A DNA stretch of 51,226 bases from Streptomyces sp. NRRL F-5727 (GTDB taxonomy: Bacteria > Actinomycetota > Actinomycetes > Streptomycetales > Streptomycetaceae): the NCBI RefSeq assembly GCF_000719555.1, contig NZ_JOGX01000081.1, positions 1 through 51,226 of the forward strand, given 5' to 3'. Positions within the stretch are counted from its first letter, which is position 1. Every line of letters starts with the position of its first letter. Shown piece by piece: positions 33,754 to 41,409 of the stretch. A model generated the notes under the pieces. That model was not told the origin of the DNA, searched no databases, and worked only from the letters and a program-made list of their open reading frames with translations. Made by a program: the position numbers and the translations under genes.

Positions 33754-34791
33754 TTACTTGACCAGGTCGGCGCGCAGGTCGTCGAGGACGCTGTTCGCGG
33801 CGGTCACGCCGAGGCCGAGGTACCAGGTCTCGTCGGCGACGTCCTTGGCCTGGCCGCCCTTGACGGCCTTGAGGTTCTTCCACAGCGGGTTGCCCTGGGC
33901 GGCGTCCTTCTTGGTCGCCTTGGCGTCGCCGTAGACGCCGGTGAAGATCCAGTCGGCGTCGGCCTGGTCGATCTTCTCGGGGCTGATCTCGGCCGCCAGC
34001 TCGTCGATCTGCTGGTTCTCGGGCCGGGGCAGGCCGGCGTCCTCCAGGATGGTGCCGATGAACGACGCCTTCGCGTAGAGGCGGATCTTGCCGGGGAGGT
34101 AGCGGACCATGGAGATGGTCGGCTTGTTCGGTCCGATGTCGGTGCCGAGCTGCTTGACCTTGGTCTCGTAGGCGGCGAGCTTCGTCTTCGCCTCGGCGGT
34201 CTTGTCGAGCGCGGCGGCGTTGAGGAGGTAGTTCTCCTTCCAGGTGAAGCCCGGGCGGATGGAGAAGACGGTCGGCGCGATCTTCGACAGCTCGTCGTAC
34301 TTGTCGGCGGCGCGCAGCTGGCTGCCGAGGATGAGGTCGGGCTGGAGGTTGGCGATCGCCTCCAGGTTGAGGTTGTTGATGGTGCCGACGGACTTCGGGC
34401 TGCCGGCGTCCTTGGCAAGGTAGCCGGGGATGCCGTCGTCGCCCTCGGAGGGGGCGTAGCCGACGGGCTTGACGCCGAGGGAGACGACGTTGTCGAGCTC
34501 GCCGACGTCGAGGACGACGACGCGCTTCGGGGCGGCCTTGACCTCGGTGGTGCCCATGGCGTGGGTGAGGGTGCGGGGGAACCGGCCCGGCTCGGCGTCG
34601 GTGCCCATGGCGGCGGTCTTGGCGGCGGCGTCGCCGAAGTCCTTGCCGCCGGTGGCGACGTCCTTCTTCTTCGCCGTGTCCTCCTTCTTGGCGGAGGCGT
34701 CGGACGAGCCGTCGCCTCCTCCGCAGGCCGCGAGGGAGAGCGCGGCGGCGAGGGCGACGGCGGCGGCGGTGCCGCGGCGGCGGAGGGACAT
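33754..34791 (-). CDS. Fe(III)-siderophore ABC transporter substrate-binding lipoprotein
   Basis: The start is the ATG at 34791 with GAGGAG upstream; 345 residues. The lipobox is L-A-A-C (Cys23), followed by a Ser/Asp/Lys-rich tether and a class III binding fold (FepB/FhuD/DesE group): 'RFPRTLTHAMGTTEVKAAPKRVVVLDVGELD', 'LEAIANLQPDLILGS' and 'QADADWIFTGVYG'. It captures ferric siderophores, possibly hydroxamates, and must work with a permease/ATPase encoded elsewhere, because no partner is adjacent. An iron box lies 79 bases upstream, so it belongs to the same regulon as the haem and Efe genes 26 kb away. Confidence 0.9.
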   Translation of the reverse strand: MSLRRRGTAAAVALAAALSLAACGGGDGSSDASAKKEDTAKKKDVATGGKDFGDAAAKTAAMGTDAEPGRFPRTLTHAMGTTEVKAAPKRVVVLDVGELDNVVSLGVKPVGYAPSEGDDGIPGYLAKDAGSPKSVGTINNLNLEAIANLQPDLILGSQLRAADKYDELSKIAPTVFSIRPGFTWKENYLLNAAALDKTAEAKTKLAAYETKVKQLGTDIGPNKPTISMVRYLPGKIRLYAKASFIGTILEDAGLPRPENQQIDELAAEISPEKIDQADADWIFTGVYGDAKATKKDAAQGNPLWKNLKAVKGGQAKDVADETWYLGLGVTAANSVLDDLRADLVK

Positions 34792-34869
34792 CGGGAGGGC
34801 TCCTCTTCGATGGCGGACGTCGAGGGGGGACGACGCGGGACTGATCCACGGCGGACCCACAGGCTCCGC

Positions 34870-34888
34870 TTAGGCTCGCCTTACCTTA
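34870..34888. promoter_or_regulatory. Iron box upstream of the siderophore-binding lipoprotein
   Basis: TTAGGCTCGCCTTACCTTA on the plus strand reads, on the minus strand, as a close match to the DmdR/DtxR iron box (about 14 of 19). It lies 79 bases before the minus-strand ATG and also faces the divergent plus-strand gene at 35031. Confidence 0.8.
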
Positions 34889-35030
34889 CGTATCCCTGGT
34901 CCCGGCAGCACAACCGGCCCCCGCCCTCAATCGAACGAGCCGACCGCCACCCTTATGTGTGAAGTGCGGGGGCTCGTGTTGTTCGGCTGGAAGTGCGAAA
35001 ACTAGCGTCGTGGCCGGAGGTGACGAGTCG

Positions 35031-36236
35031 ATGACAGCGTGTGCCATCGAGACCACGGCCGAGGACGGCGACCACGAGGGGACGGCCGTCCCCCTCCCGG
35101 CGGGTTTCGCGATCACGGCGAACGGCGCCTACGGTGCCCGGCTCGCCGGTTCCGGGGACGCCCTGTACGCGGAGCGGTGGACGCTCGACGGCCCGGAGCC
35201 GTACGCCGTCCCGCTCCCGCTGGACCAGCCCGAGGAGCCGGACACCCGGCTGCTGCCGCTGGCCGACGGCCGGGTCCTGGTGTGCCGCCGGGTCGACGGG
35301 CGGCGCCACACCTTCTCGCTGCTGTACCCGACCGGCCCCGGCACCGGCGAGCTGCGGCTCGGCTCGGTGGAGGCCCCGGGCCCGGGGCCGGTGGAGCTGC
35401 TGCCGCCGTCCCCGGACGGCATCTGCGCGTACGCGGTGCACGCCGGCCCGGAGTCCACCACGCTGTGGCTGGTGGCGGGCGGGGCGTTCGGCCCGGAGCG
35501 GGTCGCGGAGCTGCCCGGGCACTGCGCGGGCGGGGTCTGGCTGGACCGTACGGGGCGGATGCTGGCGCTCGACCGGCGGCTCGGCGACGGGCCGGTGAAG
35601 ACGGTGGCGGTGGACCTGGAGCGGGGCGGCGAGGTGTCGCCGCTGCTGCAGATCACCGAGGAGAGCAACGACCGGCTGCTGCTCGCGGACCCGGACAGCG
35701 GGCTGCTCCTGATCCGTTCGGACGCGCCGTCGCCGGGGCACGAGCGGCTGGGCTGGGGCGTGCTGGGCAGTCTGCTGCCGGTGCGGTTCCCGGAGTGCCT
35801 GCGGCTGGACGACGCGGCGGTGACGCCGTTCGCGATCCAGCCGGGGCAGGTGCTGATGCCGGAGAGCTGCGGGGTGGCGCTGCGGATCGACGCGGCGGGC
35901 GGCAGCTGGGTCGGCCTGTGGCGCCCGTCGGGGCGGCGGATGCACCAGGTGGCCGCGCCGCCCGGGTGGGTGGCGGGGGCCGGAACGTGGTCGCCGGAGG
36001 GCGTCCTGCGGCTGCCGTGCTCCACGGACGAGCTGCCGTGCGCGCTGGCGGGCCTCACGGTGCCGCCGGAGCGGGACCCGGAGCCGGAGCCGGCCGGGGT
36101 GCCGGAGCCGGCCGGGGTGCCGGAGCCGGCCGGGGAGGCGGGCCGGGGGCCGGACACGGAGGACGGGCGCCCGCGCGCGTGCCGGCCGGTCCCGCTCCAG
36201 CAGGCGCCTCTGACGGACCGTAAACCCGCTGGTTAG
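35031..36236 (+). CDS. Uncharacterised protein, possibly beta-propeller
   Basis: The ATG at 35031 is ten bases after GGAGG; 401 residues. The body is a series of beta-rich segments with recurring 'DGR/LWLVAGG/LDRTGRMLALDRR'-like strands and regular Trp/Gly spacing, which suggests a beta-propeller, but I cannot name a domain. No signal peptide or membrane helix is visible, so it should be cytoplasmic. The C-terminus has three tandem 'PEPAGV'-type repeats and a disordered Pro/Gly tail. Streptomyces carry close relatives annotated as hypothetical. It is divergent from the siderophore-binding gene and may share its iron box. Confidence 0.7.
   Translation: MTACAIETTAEDGDHEGTAVPLPAGFAITANGAYGARLAGSGDALYAERWTLDGPEPYAVPLPLDQPEEPDTRLLPLADGRVLVCRRVDGRRHTFSLLYPTGPGTGELRLGSVEAPGPGPVELLPPSPDGICAYAVHAGPESTTLWLVAGGAFGPERVAELPGHCAGGVWLDRTGRMLALDRRLGDGPVKTVAVDLERGGEVSPLLQITEESNDRLLLADPDSGLLLIRSDAPSPGHERLGWGVLGSLLPVRFPECLRLDDAAVTPFAIQPGQVLMPESCGVALRIDAAGGSWVGLWRPSGRRMHQVAAPPGWVAGAGTWSPEGVLRLPCSTDELPCALAGLTVPPERDPEPEPAGVPEPAGVPEPAGEAGRGPDTEDGRPRACRPVPLQQAPLTDRKPAG
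36084..36137 (+). repeat. Three in-frame 18-bp repeats in the 3' end of the propeller-like gene
   Basis: Units 36084-36101, 36102-36119 and 36120-36137 are nearly identical (CCGGAGCCGGCCGGGGTG; the last ends in AG). They encode successive PEPAGV blocks in a disordered tail, so copy-number change would lengthen the tail without a frameshift. Confidence 0.85.
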
Positions 36237-36292
36237 ACTCACCGCCGCAGCAACAGCACAGCACCAGCATGTCCAACGGGGTGAGTACGACC

Positions 36293-36430
36293 ATGACGGA
36301 GAACAGCACGGAGACGACGCAGGAGTCGCAGGACACGGGTGCCGGACGGCACCGCGGTTCGGCCGCGGCGGCGGAGGAGCCCTCCGCCGCGCCGCACGGC
36401 CGGCACCGGCGCGAGGCGGGCGAGCACTAG
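36293..36430 (+). CDS. Small hydrophilic protein, 45 residues
   Basis: A short frame begins at the ATG at 36293 (GGGGTGAG eight bases before) and ends at TAG 36430; an in-frame ATG at 36269 would give 53 residues. The product is hydrophilic: Thr/Glu/Gln-rich at the N-terminus ('MTENSTETTQESQDT'), then alternating Gly-Arg-His-Arg motifs ('GRHRG', 'GRHRR') and an acidic end. Codon positions keep the third-base G/C bias. A strong terminator follows 18 bases later, which supports a real short gene. I have no function to offer; disordered small proteins of this type occur in many streptomycetes. Confidence 0.55.
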   Translation: MTENSTETTQESQDTGAGRHRGSAAAAEEPSAAPHGRHRREAGEH

Positions 36431-36448
36431 GGCTCGGCACGCGCGGGG

Positions 36449-36485
36449 CGAAGGGCCCCGGGGATCCGCTCCCCGGGGCCCTTCG
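36449..36485. terminator. Strong intrinsic terminator hairpin
   Basis: CGAAGGGCCCCGGGGA (36449-36464) and its exact complement (36470-36485) form a 16-bp stem with a 5-base loop TCCGC. It follows the 45-residue gene by 18 bases and precedes the end of the minus-strand SDR gene, so it can stop transcription from both sides. Confidence 0.85.
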
Positions 36486-36529
36486 CCGTTCCCACCGCCC
36501 CCCCGGCCCACGGACACGCCGGTGGTGGT

Positions 36530-37474
36530 TCAGCCCTTCTTCAGCCCGAGGACCTCGGAGGCCGCGAAGGTCTCGCCCGGCGGGCGCTCCGCGAAGTACG
36601 GGGTGAGCAGGGCGTCCAGCTCCTCGAAGCCGAAGGCTTCCTTGGCGGTGTCGAACTTGGCGGCCACCCGGGGCCGTTCGACGACGGCGACCATCCCGCC
36701 GTGGACGACGAGCAGCTGTCCGTTGACCCGGGCCGCCGCCGGGGAGGCGAGGTAGCCGACGAGCGGGGCCACGTGCTCCGGCGACAGCGGGTCGAGCTCG
36801 TCCTCGGCGGCCGGCTCGGCGAAGCCGGCGAAGACGTCCTCGGTCATGCGGGTACGCGCGCGGGGGCAGATCGCGTTGGCGGTGACCCCGTACCGGGCGA
36901 GGGCGAGCGCCGTCGAGGTGGTGAGGCCGACGATGCCGCCCTTGGCCGCGGCGTAGTTGGGCTGTCCGGCCGAACCGGCGAGGAACGCCTCGGAGGAGGT
37001 GTTGACGATCCGGCCGTAGACGCCGGTCTCCCCCGCCTTGGCGCGCCCGCGCCAGTGCACGGCCGCGAAGTGGGTGGTGTTGAAGTGGCCCTTGAGGTGC
37101 ACGCGGATGACCGAGTCCCACTCGTCCTCGCTCATCGAGAAGACCATCCGGTCGCGCAGGATGCCCGCGTTGTTGACGAGGACGTCCAGCTTGCCGAACT
37201 CGGTCACGGCCAGGTCGACCAGGCCGCGCGCGGTCTCGAAGTCGGCGATGTCGCCGAGGTGGGCGACGGCCCGGCCGCCGGCCGCGGTGATCTCGGCGGC
37301 CACCTCCTCGGCGGGGGTGGCCGACGCCTCCCCGGAGCCGTCCCGGCCCGGCTGCCCGTAGTCGTTGACGACCACGGACGCGCCGAGCCGGGCCAGTTCG
37401 AGCGCCTCGGCGCGGCCGAGCCCGCGCCCGGCGCCGGTGACGATCGCGCTCAGCCCCTCAAGAGGCAGTGACAT
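36530..37474 (-). CDS. SDR-type beta-hydroxyacyl-CoA dehydrogenase (17beta-HSD4-like)
   Basis: This 314-residue SDR has TGAGRGLG (about 14-21), 'VLVNNAGILRDRMVFSMSEDEW', 'NTSSEAFLAG' with the active-site Ser, and the catalytic 'YAAAK'. The long insertion 'NDYGQPGRDGSGEAS' after the first strand and the NAGILRD motif are typical of the dehydrogenase part of peroxisomal multifunctional enzyme type 2 and mycobacterial Hsd4A. It would oxidise the beta-hydroxyacyl-CoA made by the upstream MaoC hydratase. It is last in the operon (13 bases after the alcohol dehydrogenase), and the KstR-like box upstream links it to steroid side-chain oxidation. Substrate is inference. Confidence 0.88.
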   Translation of the reverse strand: MSLPLEGLSAIVTGAGRGLGRAEALELARLGASVVVNDYGQPGRDGSGEASATPAEEVAAEITAAGGRAVAHLGDIADFETARGLVDLAVTEFGKLDVLVNNAGILRDRMVFSMSEDEWDSVIRVHLKGHFNTTHFAAVHWRGRAKAGETGVYGRIVNTSSEAFLAGSAGQPNYAAAKGGIVGLTTSTALALARYGVTANAICPRARTRMTEDVFAGFAEPAAEDELDPLSPEHVAPLVGYLASPAAARVNGQLLVVHGGMVAVVERPRVAAKFDTAKEAFGFEELDALLTPYFAERPPGETFAASEVLGLKKG

Positions 37475-37487
37475 GTCCCGTGTCCTC

Positions 37488-38564
37488 TCAGATCTCGATG
37501 CAGGTACGGAGGGAGGTGCCGGTCCGCATCTGCTCCAGGGCGTCGTTGATGCCCGCCAGCGGGACCCGGTGGGTGATCAGCGACTCCAGGTCGATGCGGC
37601 CCGCCCGCCAGAGCGCGATGGCCCGCTCGTACGACCGGAGCACGTCGCCGCCGCCGTACATGGAGGGCAGGATCCGCTTCTCGTCGAAGAACAGCTCGAA
37701 CATGTTGAGCTGGAGGTTGTCGTCCATGGCGCCCGCGCCGACCACGCAGAGGGTGCCGCCGCGCCGGGTGGTCTCGTACGCGGTCCGCGCGGTGGCGGAC
37801 TTGCCGACGACCTCGAAGACGTAGTCGAAGCCCTCGCCGGCGGTGATCCGCTGCTTGGCGTCGCCGAGGGCCTCGGGGGCGACGGCCTCGGTGGCGCCGA
37901 AGCGGAGCGCGGCCTCACGGCGGGACTCGACGGGGTCGACGGCGACGATCTGGGCGGCGCCCTGGAGCCGGGCGCCCTGGATGGCGGAGATGCCGACGCC
38001 GCCGCAGCCGATCACGGCGACCGACGAACCGGCCTCCACCTTGGCGGTGTTGATGGCGGCGCCGAGCCCGGTGGTCACCCCGCAGCCGATCAGGGCGGCG
38101 ATGTCGAAGGGCACGTCGTCCGGGATGGGGACGGCGCAGCCGGCGTCGACGACGACCTCCTCGGTGAAGGTGCCGGTGCCGGCGAAGCCGAAGACGTCCC
38201 CGCCGGGGCGCTTGAAGTTGGGGGTGCCGGCGTTCATGAAGCCGGCGAGACAGAGCTGGGTCTGGCCGCGCCTGCAGGCGGCGCAGGCACCGCAGGCGGG
38301 CAGCCAGCAGAGCAGGACCCGCTGGCCGGGGGTGAGTCCGGTGACGCCGTCGCCGACGTCGAGGATCTCGCCGGCGCCCTCGTGGCCGGGGATGAACGGC
38401 GCCGGCTGCGGCAGCACCCCGCTCATGGCGGAGACGTCGGAGTGGCACAGGCCGGTGGCCCGCACCCGGATCCGCACCCTGCCCGGGCCGAAGCCCACCG
38501 CCTCGACGTCGTCGAGGACCTCCAGTTTGTCCTGGCCGATCTCGTGCAGTACGGCTGCGCGCAT
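37488..38564 (-). CDS. Zinc-dependent alcohol dehydrogenase, MDR family
   Basis: This 358-residue medium-chain dehydrogenase has catalytic-zinc ligands in 'ATGLCHSD' (Cys) and 'PGHEGAGEI' (His-Glu), the structural-zinc loop 'CGACAACRRGQTQLC', 'GCGVTTGLGAAINTA' and the Rossmann motif 'VAVIGCGGVG'. It resembles actinobacterial AdhD-type enzymes that act with NAD(H) or a tightly bound cofactor. Within this operon it could oxidise an alcohol on a steroid or acyl side chain. It is 21 bases downstream of the hydratase gene and 13 upstream of the SDR. Confidence 0.9.
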   Translation of the reverse strand: MRAAVLHEIGQDKLEVLDDVEAVGFGPGRVRIRVRATGLCHSDVSAMSGVLPQPAPFIPGHEGAGEILDVGDGVTGLTPGQRVLLCWLPACGACAACRRGQTQLCLAGFMNAGTPNFKRPGGDVFGFAGTGTFTEEVVVDAGCAVPIPDDVPFDIAALIGCGVTTGLGAAINTAKVEAGSSVAVIGCGGVGISAIQGARLQGAAQIVAVDPVESRREAALRFGATEAVAPEALGDAKQRITAGEGFDYVFEVVGKSATARTAYETTRRGGTLCVVGAGAMDDNLQLNMFELFFDEKRILPSMYGGGDVLRSYERAIALWRAGRIDLESLITHRVPLAGINDALEQMRTGTSLRTCIEI

Positions 38565-38585
38565 GGTGCGGCTCCAATCGTCAGA

Positions 38586-39440
38586 TCAGGAGTGTTCGAC
38601 GAGCGTGTCGGCGAGGACGGGGGCGTCGTCGCGCTCCACGGCCGTCGCCGTCACCTGGACGCGGCCGTCCCCGGCCCACATCCGGATGCGCAGGGTCTCG
38701 CCGGGGAAGACGATCCCGGCGAAGCGGGTGCGGTAGGCGCGCACGCGGGTGACGTCGCCGCCCAGCACCGTGTCGACGACGGCCTTGAGGGTCATGCCGT
38801 ACGAGCAGAGGCCGTGCAGGATCGGGCGGTCGAAGCCGGCCAGGGCGGCGAACTCGGGGTCGGCGTGGAGCGGGTTCCAGTCGCCGGAGAGCCGGTAGAG
38901 GAGGGCCTGCTCCTCGCGGATCGGGCGCTCGACGGTCTTGTCGGGCTCGCGGTCCGGGAGCTCCAGGCGCTCGGAGGGGCCGCGGTCGCCGCCCCAGCCG
39001 CCCTCGCCGCGGACGAAGATCTGGGCGTCGGAGGTCCACAGCGGGCCCTCGTCGTCGGCGGCCTCGGAGCGCAGCACGAGGATGGCGGCCTTGCCCTTGT
39101 CGTAGACGGCGGCGACGCGGGAGGTGGAGACGGCCCGGCCGCCGGTGGGCAGCGGACGGTGGAGGGTGATCGACTGGCCGCCGTGGAGGACGGCGGCGAG
39201 GTCGATGTCGATGCCGGGGGCGGAGAGCCCGCCGACGACCCCCATGCCGGCCCCGGCGACGGTGGCGAAGCTGGGCAGCACGTGGAGCCGGGATTCGAGG
39301 GTGTAGCGCAGCTCGGCCGGGTCGGTGGCGGGGCTTCCGGCGCCGAGGCCGAGGTGGTACAGCTGGACGTCCTTGTGGTCCCAGGCGATCTCGGCGCTGC
39401 GGGGTTCGGCGGCGAGGGCCTTGGCGGGGTCAATGGGCAT
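38586..39440 (-). CDS. MaoC-family enoyl-CoA hydratase 2 (Hsd4B-like)
   Basis: This 284-residue double hot-dog protein has an N-terminal half without catalytic residues ('YTLESRLHVLPSFATVAG', typical of eukaryotic-type hydratase 2) and a C-terminal half with the hydratase 2 motif 'YRLSGDWNPLHADPEFAALAGF' (Asp/His pair), then 'PILHGLCSYGMTLKAV'. It hydrates trans-2-enoyl-CoA to (R)-3-hydroxyacyl-CoA. Mycobacterial Hsd4B is the closest functional match by layout. It is first in the operon; the promoter carries a KstR-like box. A leader of about 100 bases is predicted, with AAGGAG before the ATG. Confidence 0.9.
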   Translation of the reverse strand: MPIDPAKALAAEPRSAEIAWDHKDVQLYHLGLGAGSPATDPAELRYTLESRLHVLPSFATVAGAGMGVVGGLSAPGIDIDLAAVLHGGQSITLHRPLPTGGRAVSTSRVAAVYDKGKAAILVLRSEAADDEGPLWTSDAQIFVRGEGGWGGDRGPSERLELPDREPDKTVERPIREEQALLYRLSGDWNPLHADPEFAALAGFDRPILHGLCSYGMTLKAVVDTVLGGDVTRVRAYRTRFAGIVFPGETLRIRMWAGDGRVQVTATAVERDDAPVLADTLVEHS

Positions 39441-39546
39441 CGACTTGCTGCTCCTTGGAGGTCCCTGGAGTGGAAGACCTCGGCGCGACCGTCCGCACCG
39501 TCGGTCACGCCGAGGCCGTGCGGGAACCGTCCCGTACGCGGCTGAC

Positions 39547-39560
39547 TAGAACGCGTTCCA
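39547..39560. promoter_or_regulatory. KstR-like operator upstream of the MaoC-ADH-SDR operon
   Basis: TAGAACGCGTTCCA fits the KstR consensus TnnAACnnGTTnnA. On the minus strand it overlaps TTCTAGTC, where TAGTCA is a good -10. The same block with one change in the core is found upstream of the acyl-CoA dehydrogenase gene at 51061. Confidence 0.75.
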
Positions 39561-39622
39561 GTTCGGTGTCCCCCATGTATAGCGGAGGGGCCGGGCGTTG
39601 GGAACCCTCGCGCGCCAGACTC

Positions 39623-39641
39623 CTGACGATACGTCAGGTAC
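39623..39641. promoter_or_regulatory. Second palindrome shared with the other steroid operon
   Basis: CTGACGATACGTCAGGTAC contains a perfect inverted repeat (CCTGACG-ATA-CGTCAGG at 39622-39638). Fifteen of 19 positions match the element at 51077-51095. It lies between the steroid operon and the divergent ABC transporter (start 39736), so either could be its target. The rest of the 295-base gap shows no further gene. Confidence 0.65.
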
Positions 39642-39735
39642 CGTGCGGGGCACGGTCACCCAGGACATTTGTCACCGCCAGGTCCGTACACCGACGCCTG
39701 CCGGGGCGGGCCCTCCGCTCCGTACGTTCGAGGGC

Positions 39736-40677
39736 ATGACGAACGAACCCGCGGCCGTCCTGGAGACGGTCACCAAGACGTACGGCGCCGTCCGCGCGGC
39801 GGACGGACTGGACCTCGCCGTGCGGCGCGGCGAGACGGTGGCGCTGCTGGGACGGAACGGCGCCGGGAAGTCGACGGCGATCAACCTGCTCCTCGGCCTC
39901 GACACCCCCGACGGCGGCCGGGTCTCGCTCTTCGGCGCACGACCGGGCCGGGCGGTCGCCGCGGGCCGGGTCGGGGCGATGCTCCAGGAGGGCCGGCCGG
40001 TCCCCCGCGTCACCGTCCGCGAACTGGTCGGCTTCGTCGCCCGGACCTACCCCGCGCCGCTGCCCGTCGCCGGCGCGCTCGCCGCGGCCGGCCTGACCTC
40101 CCTCGCCGACCGCCGGGTGGACCGGCTCTCCGGCGGCCAGGCCCAGCGGGTCCGGTTCGCCGTCGCGCTGGCGGGCAACCCGGAGCTGATCGTGCTGGAC
40201 GAGCCGACGACGGCGCTCGACGTGGAGGCCCGCCGCGAGTTCTGGGAGGCGATGCGGGGGTACGCCCGCCGGGGCAACACGGTGCTGTTCTCCACCCACT
40301 ACCTGGAGGAGGCCGACGACTTCGCCGACCGGGTCGTCGTCCTCGACGGCGGCCGGATCGTCGCCGACGGCACGAGCGCGGAGCTCAAGCGGGCGGCCGG
40401 CGGCAGCCTCGTCTCCTTCGACCTGGCGGGCGCCCCGACGGACCGGCTCGGCCTGCTGCCCGGCGTCGGCTCGTACGAGGTCAGGGGCGACCGCGCCCTG
40501 CTGCGCACCACCGACTCCGACGCCACCGTGCGGGCCCTCGCCGAGCGGGGCGCGATCCGGGCCCTGGAGGTGGCACCGGTCTCGCTCGACGACGCCTTCC
40601 TCGCCCTGACCTCCCCCCAGCCCCCACAGCACCCACAGCCCCGTCAGTCCCCTCAGCCCCTGGAGTCGGCCCGATGA
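39736..40677 (+). CDS. ABC transporter ATP-binding protein (drug/antibiotic export type)
   Basis: This 313-residue protein has Walker A 'GRNGAGKST' (about 40), signature 'LSGGQAQRVRFAVALAG', Walker B 'LIVLDEPTTALD' and switch 'STHYLEEADDFADRV'. It is of the DrrA/CcmA-like class that pairs with ABC-2 permeases. The C-terminus ends in a disordered Pro/Gln/His stretch. It is followed with an ATGA overlap by its permease, then by a histidine kinase and response regulator. The set resembles DesKR- or BceRS-like sensing-export modules; the substrate is unknown. Confidence 0.92.
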   Translation: MTNEPAAVLETVTKTYGAVRAADGLDLAVRRGETVALLGRNGAGKSTAINLLLGLDTPDGGRVSLFGARPGRAVAAGRVGAMLQEGRPVPRVTVRELVGFVARTYPAPLPVAGALAAAGLTSLADRRVDRLSGGQAQRVRFAVALAGNPELIVLDEPTTALDVEARREFWEAMRGYARRGNTVLFSTHYLEEADDFADRVVVLDGGRIVADGTSAELKRAAGGSLVSFDLAGAPTDRLGLLPGVGSYEVRGDRALLRTTDSDATVRALAERGAIRALEVAPVSLDDAFLALTSPQPPQHPQPRQSPQPLESAR

Positions 40678-41396
40678 TCACCGCGTACGTGCGCCTCGAA
40701 GTACGCCGCACCCTGCGCGACCCCGCCTTCGTGATCTCCACGGTCGGCGTGCCGGTGATGATGTACCTGCTCTTCACCAACCTCCTGGGCGGCCAGGACA
40801 CCGCCTTCCGCACGGCCGCGATGATCGGCATGGCCGCGTACGGCACCCTCGGCGCGGCCCTCTCGCTCGGCACCGGCGTCGCCGAGGACAAGTCCACCGG
40901 CTGGCTCCGGCAGCTGCGCGTCACCCCCGTGACGCCCCGGCAGGTGGTGACGGGCCGCGCCCTCACCGGCACGGTGGTCGTCCTGCCGGCGATCGTCTCG
41001 GTGCTGCTCGCCGGCGCCCTGGTCAACTCCGTCCGGCTGGCCGCCTGGCAGTGGGGCGCGCTGGCGCTCGCCCTCTGGGCCGGCTCGCTGCCGTTCGCCC
41101 TGCTCGGCATCGGCAACGGCTACCGGCTCACCGCGCAGACCACCGGCGTCGTGAACCTCGCCTGCAACCTCGGCCTCGCCGTCCTGGGCGGGCTCTGGTT
41201 CCCGGTGGCGCTCTTCCCCGACTGGATGCGGACCCTCGCCGCGTACACCCCGACCTTCCGCTTCGCGGAGCTGGGCGGGACCGTGTCCGGGGGCCACGCC
41301 CCCACGGCGGCGGCGCTCGGCGTGCTGGCCCTGTGGACGGTCCTCTTCGGCGGCTACGCGGCGGTCTCGTACCGTCGAGCGGCGAGAACGGTGTAG
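40674..41396 (+). CDS. ABC-2 type permease partner
   Basis: This 240-residue protein with six predicted membrane helices begins 'MITAYVRLEVRRTLRDPAFVISTVGVPVMMYLLF', typical of ABC-2 permeases, with an amphipathic N-terminus and a central 'TGWLRQLRVTPVTPRQVVTGR' cytoplasmic loop that contacts the ATPase. The ATG overlaps the ATPase stop. It presumably exports a drug or lipid with the preceding ATPase as a dimer of each. Confidence 0.9.
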   Translation: MITAYVRLEVRRTLRDPAFVISTVGVPVMMYLLFTNLLGGQDTAFRTAAMIGMAAYGTLGAALSLGTGVAEDKSTGWLRQLRVTPVTPRQVVTGRALTGTVVVLPAIVSVLLAGALVNSVRLAAWQWGALALALWAGSLPFALLGIGNGYRLTAQTTGVVNLACNLGLAVLGGLWFPVALFPDWMRTLAAYTPTFRFAELGGTVSGGHAPTAAALGVLALWTVLFGGYAAVSYRRAARTV

Positions 41397-41409
41397 GGAG
41401 GAGTCCGTC

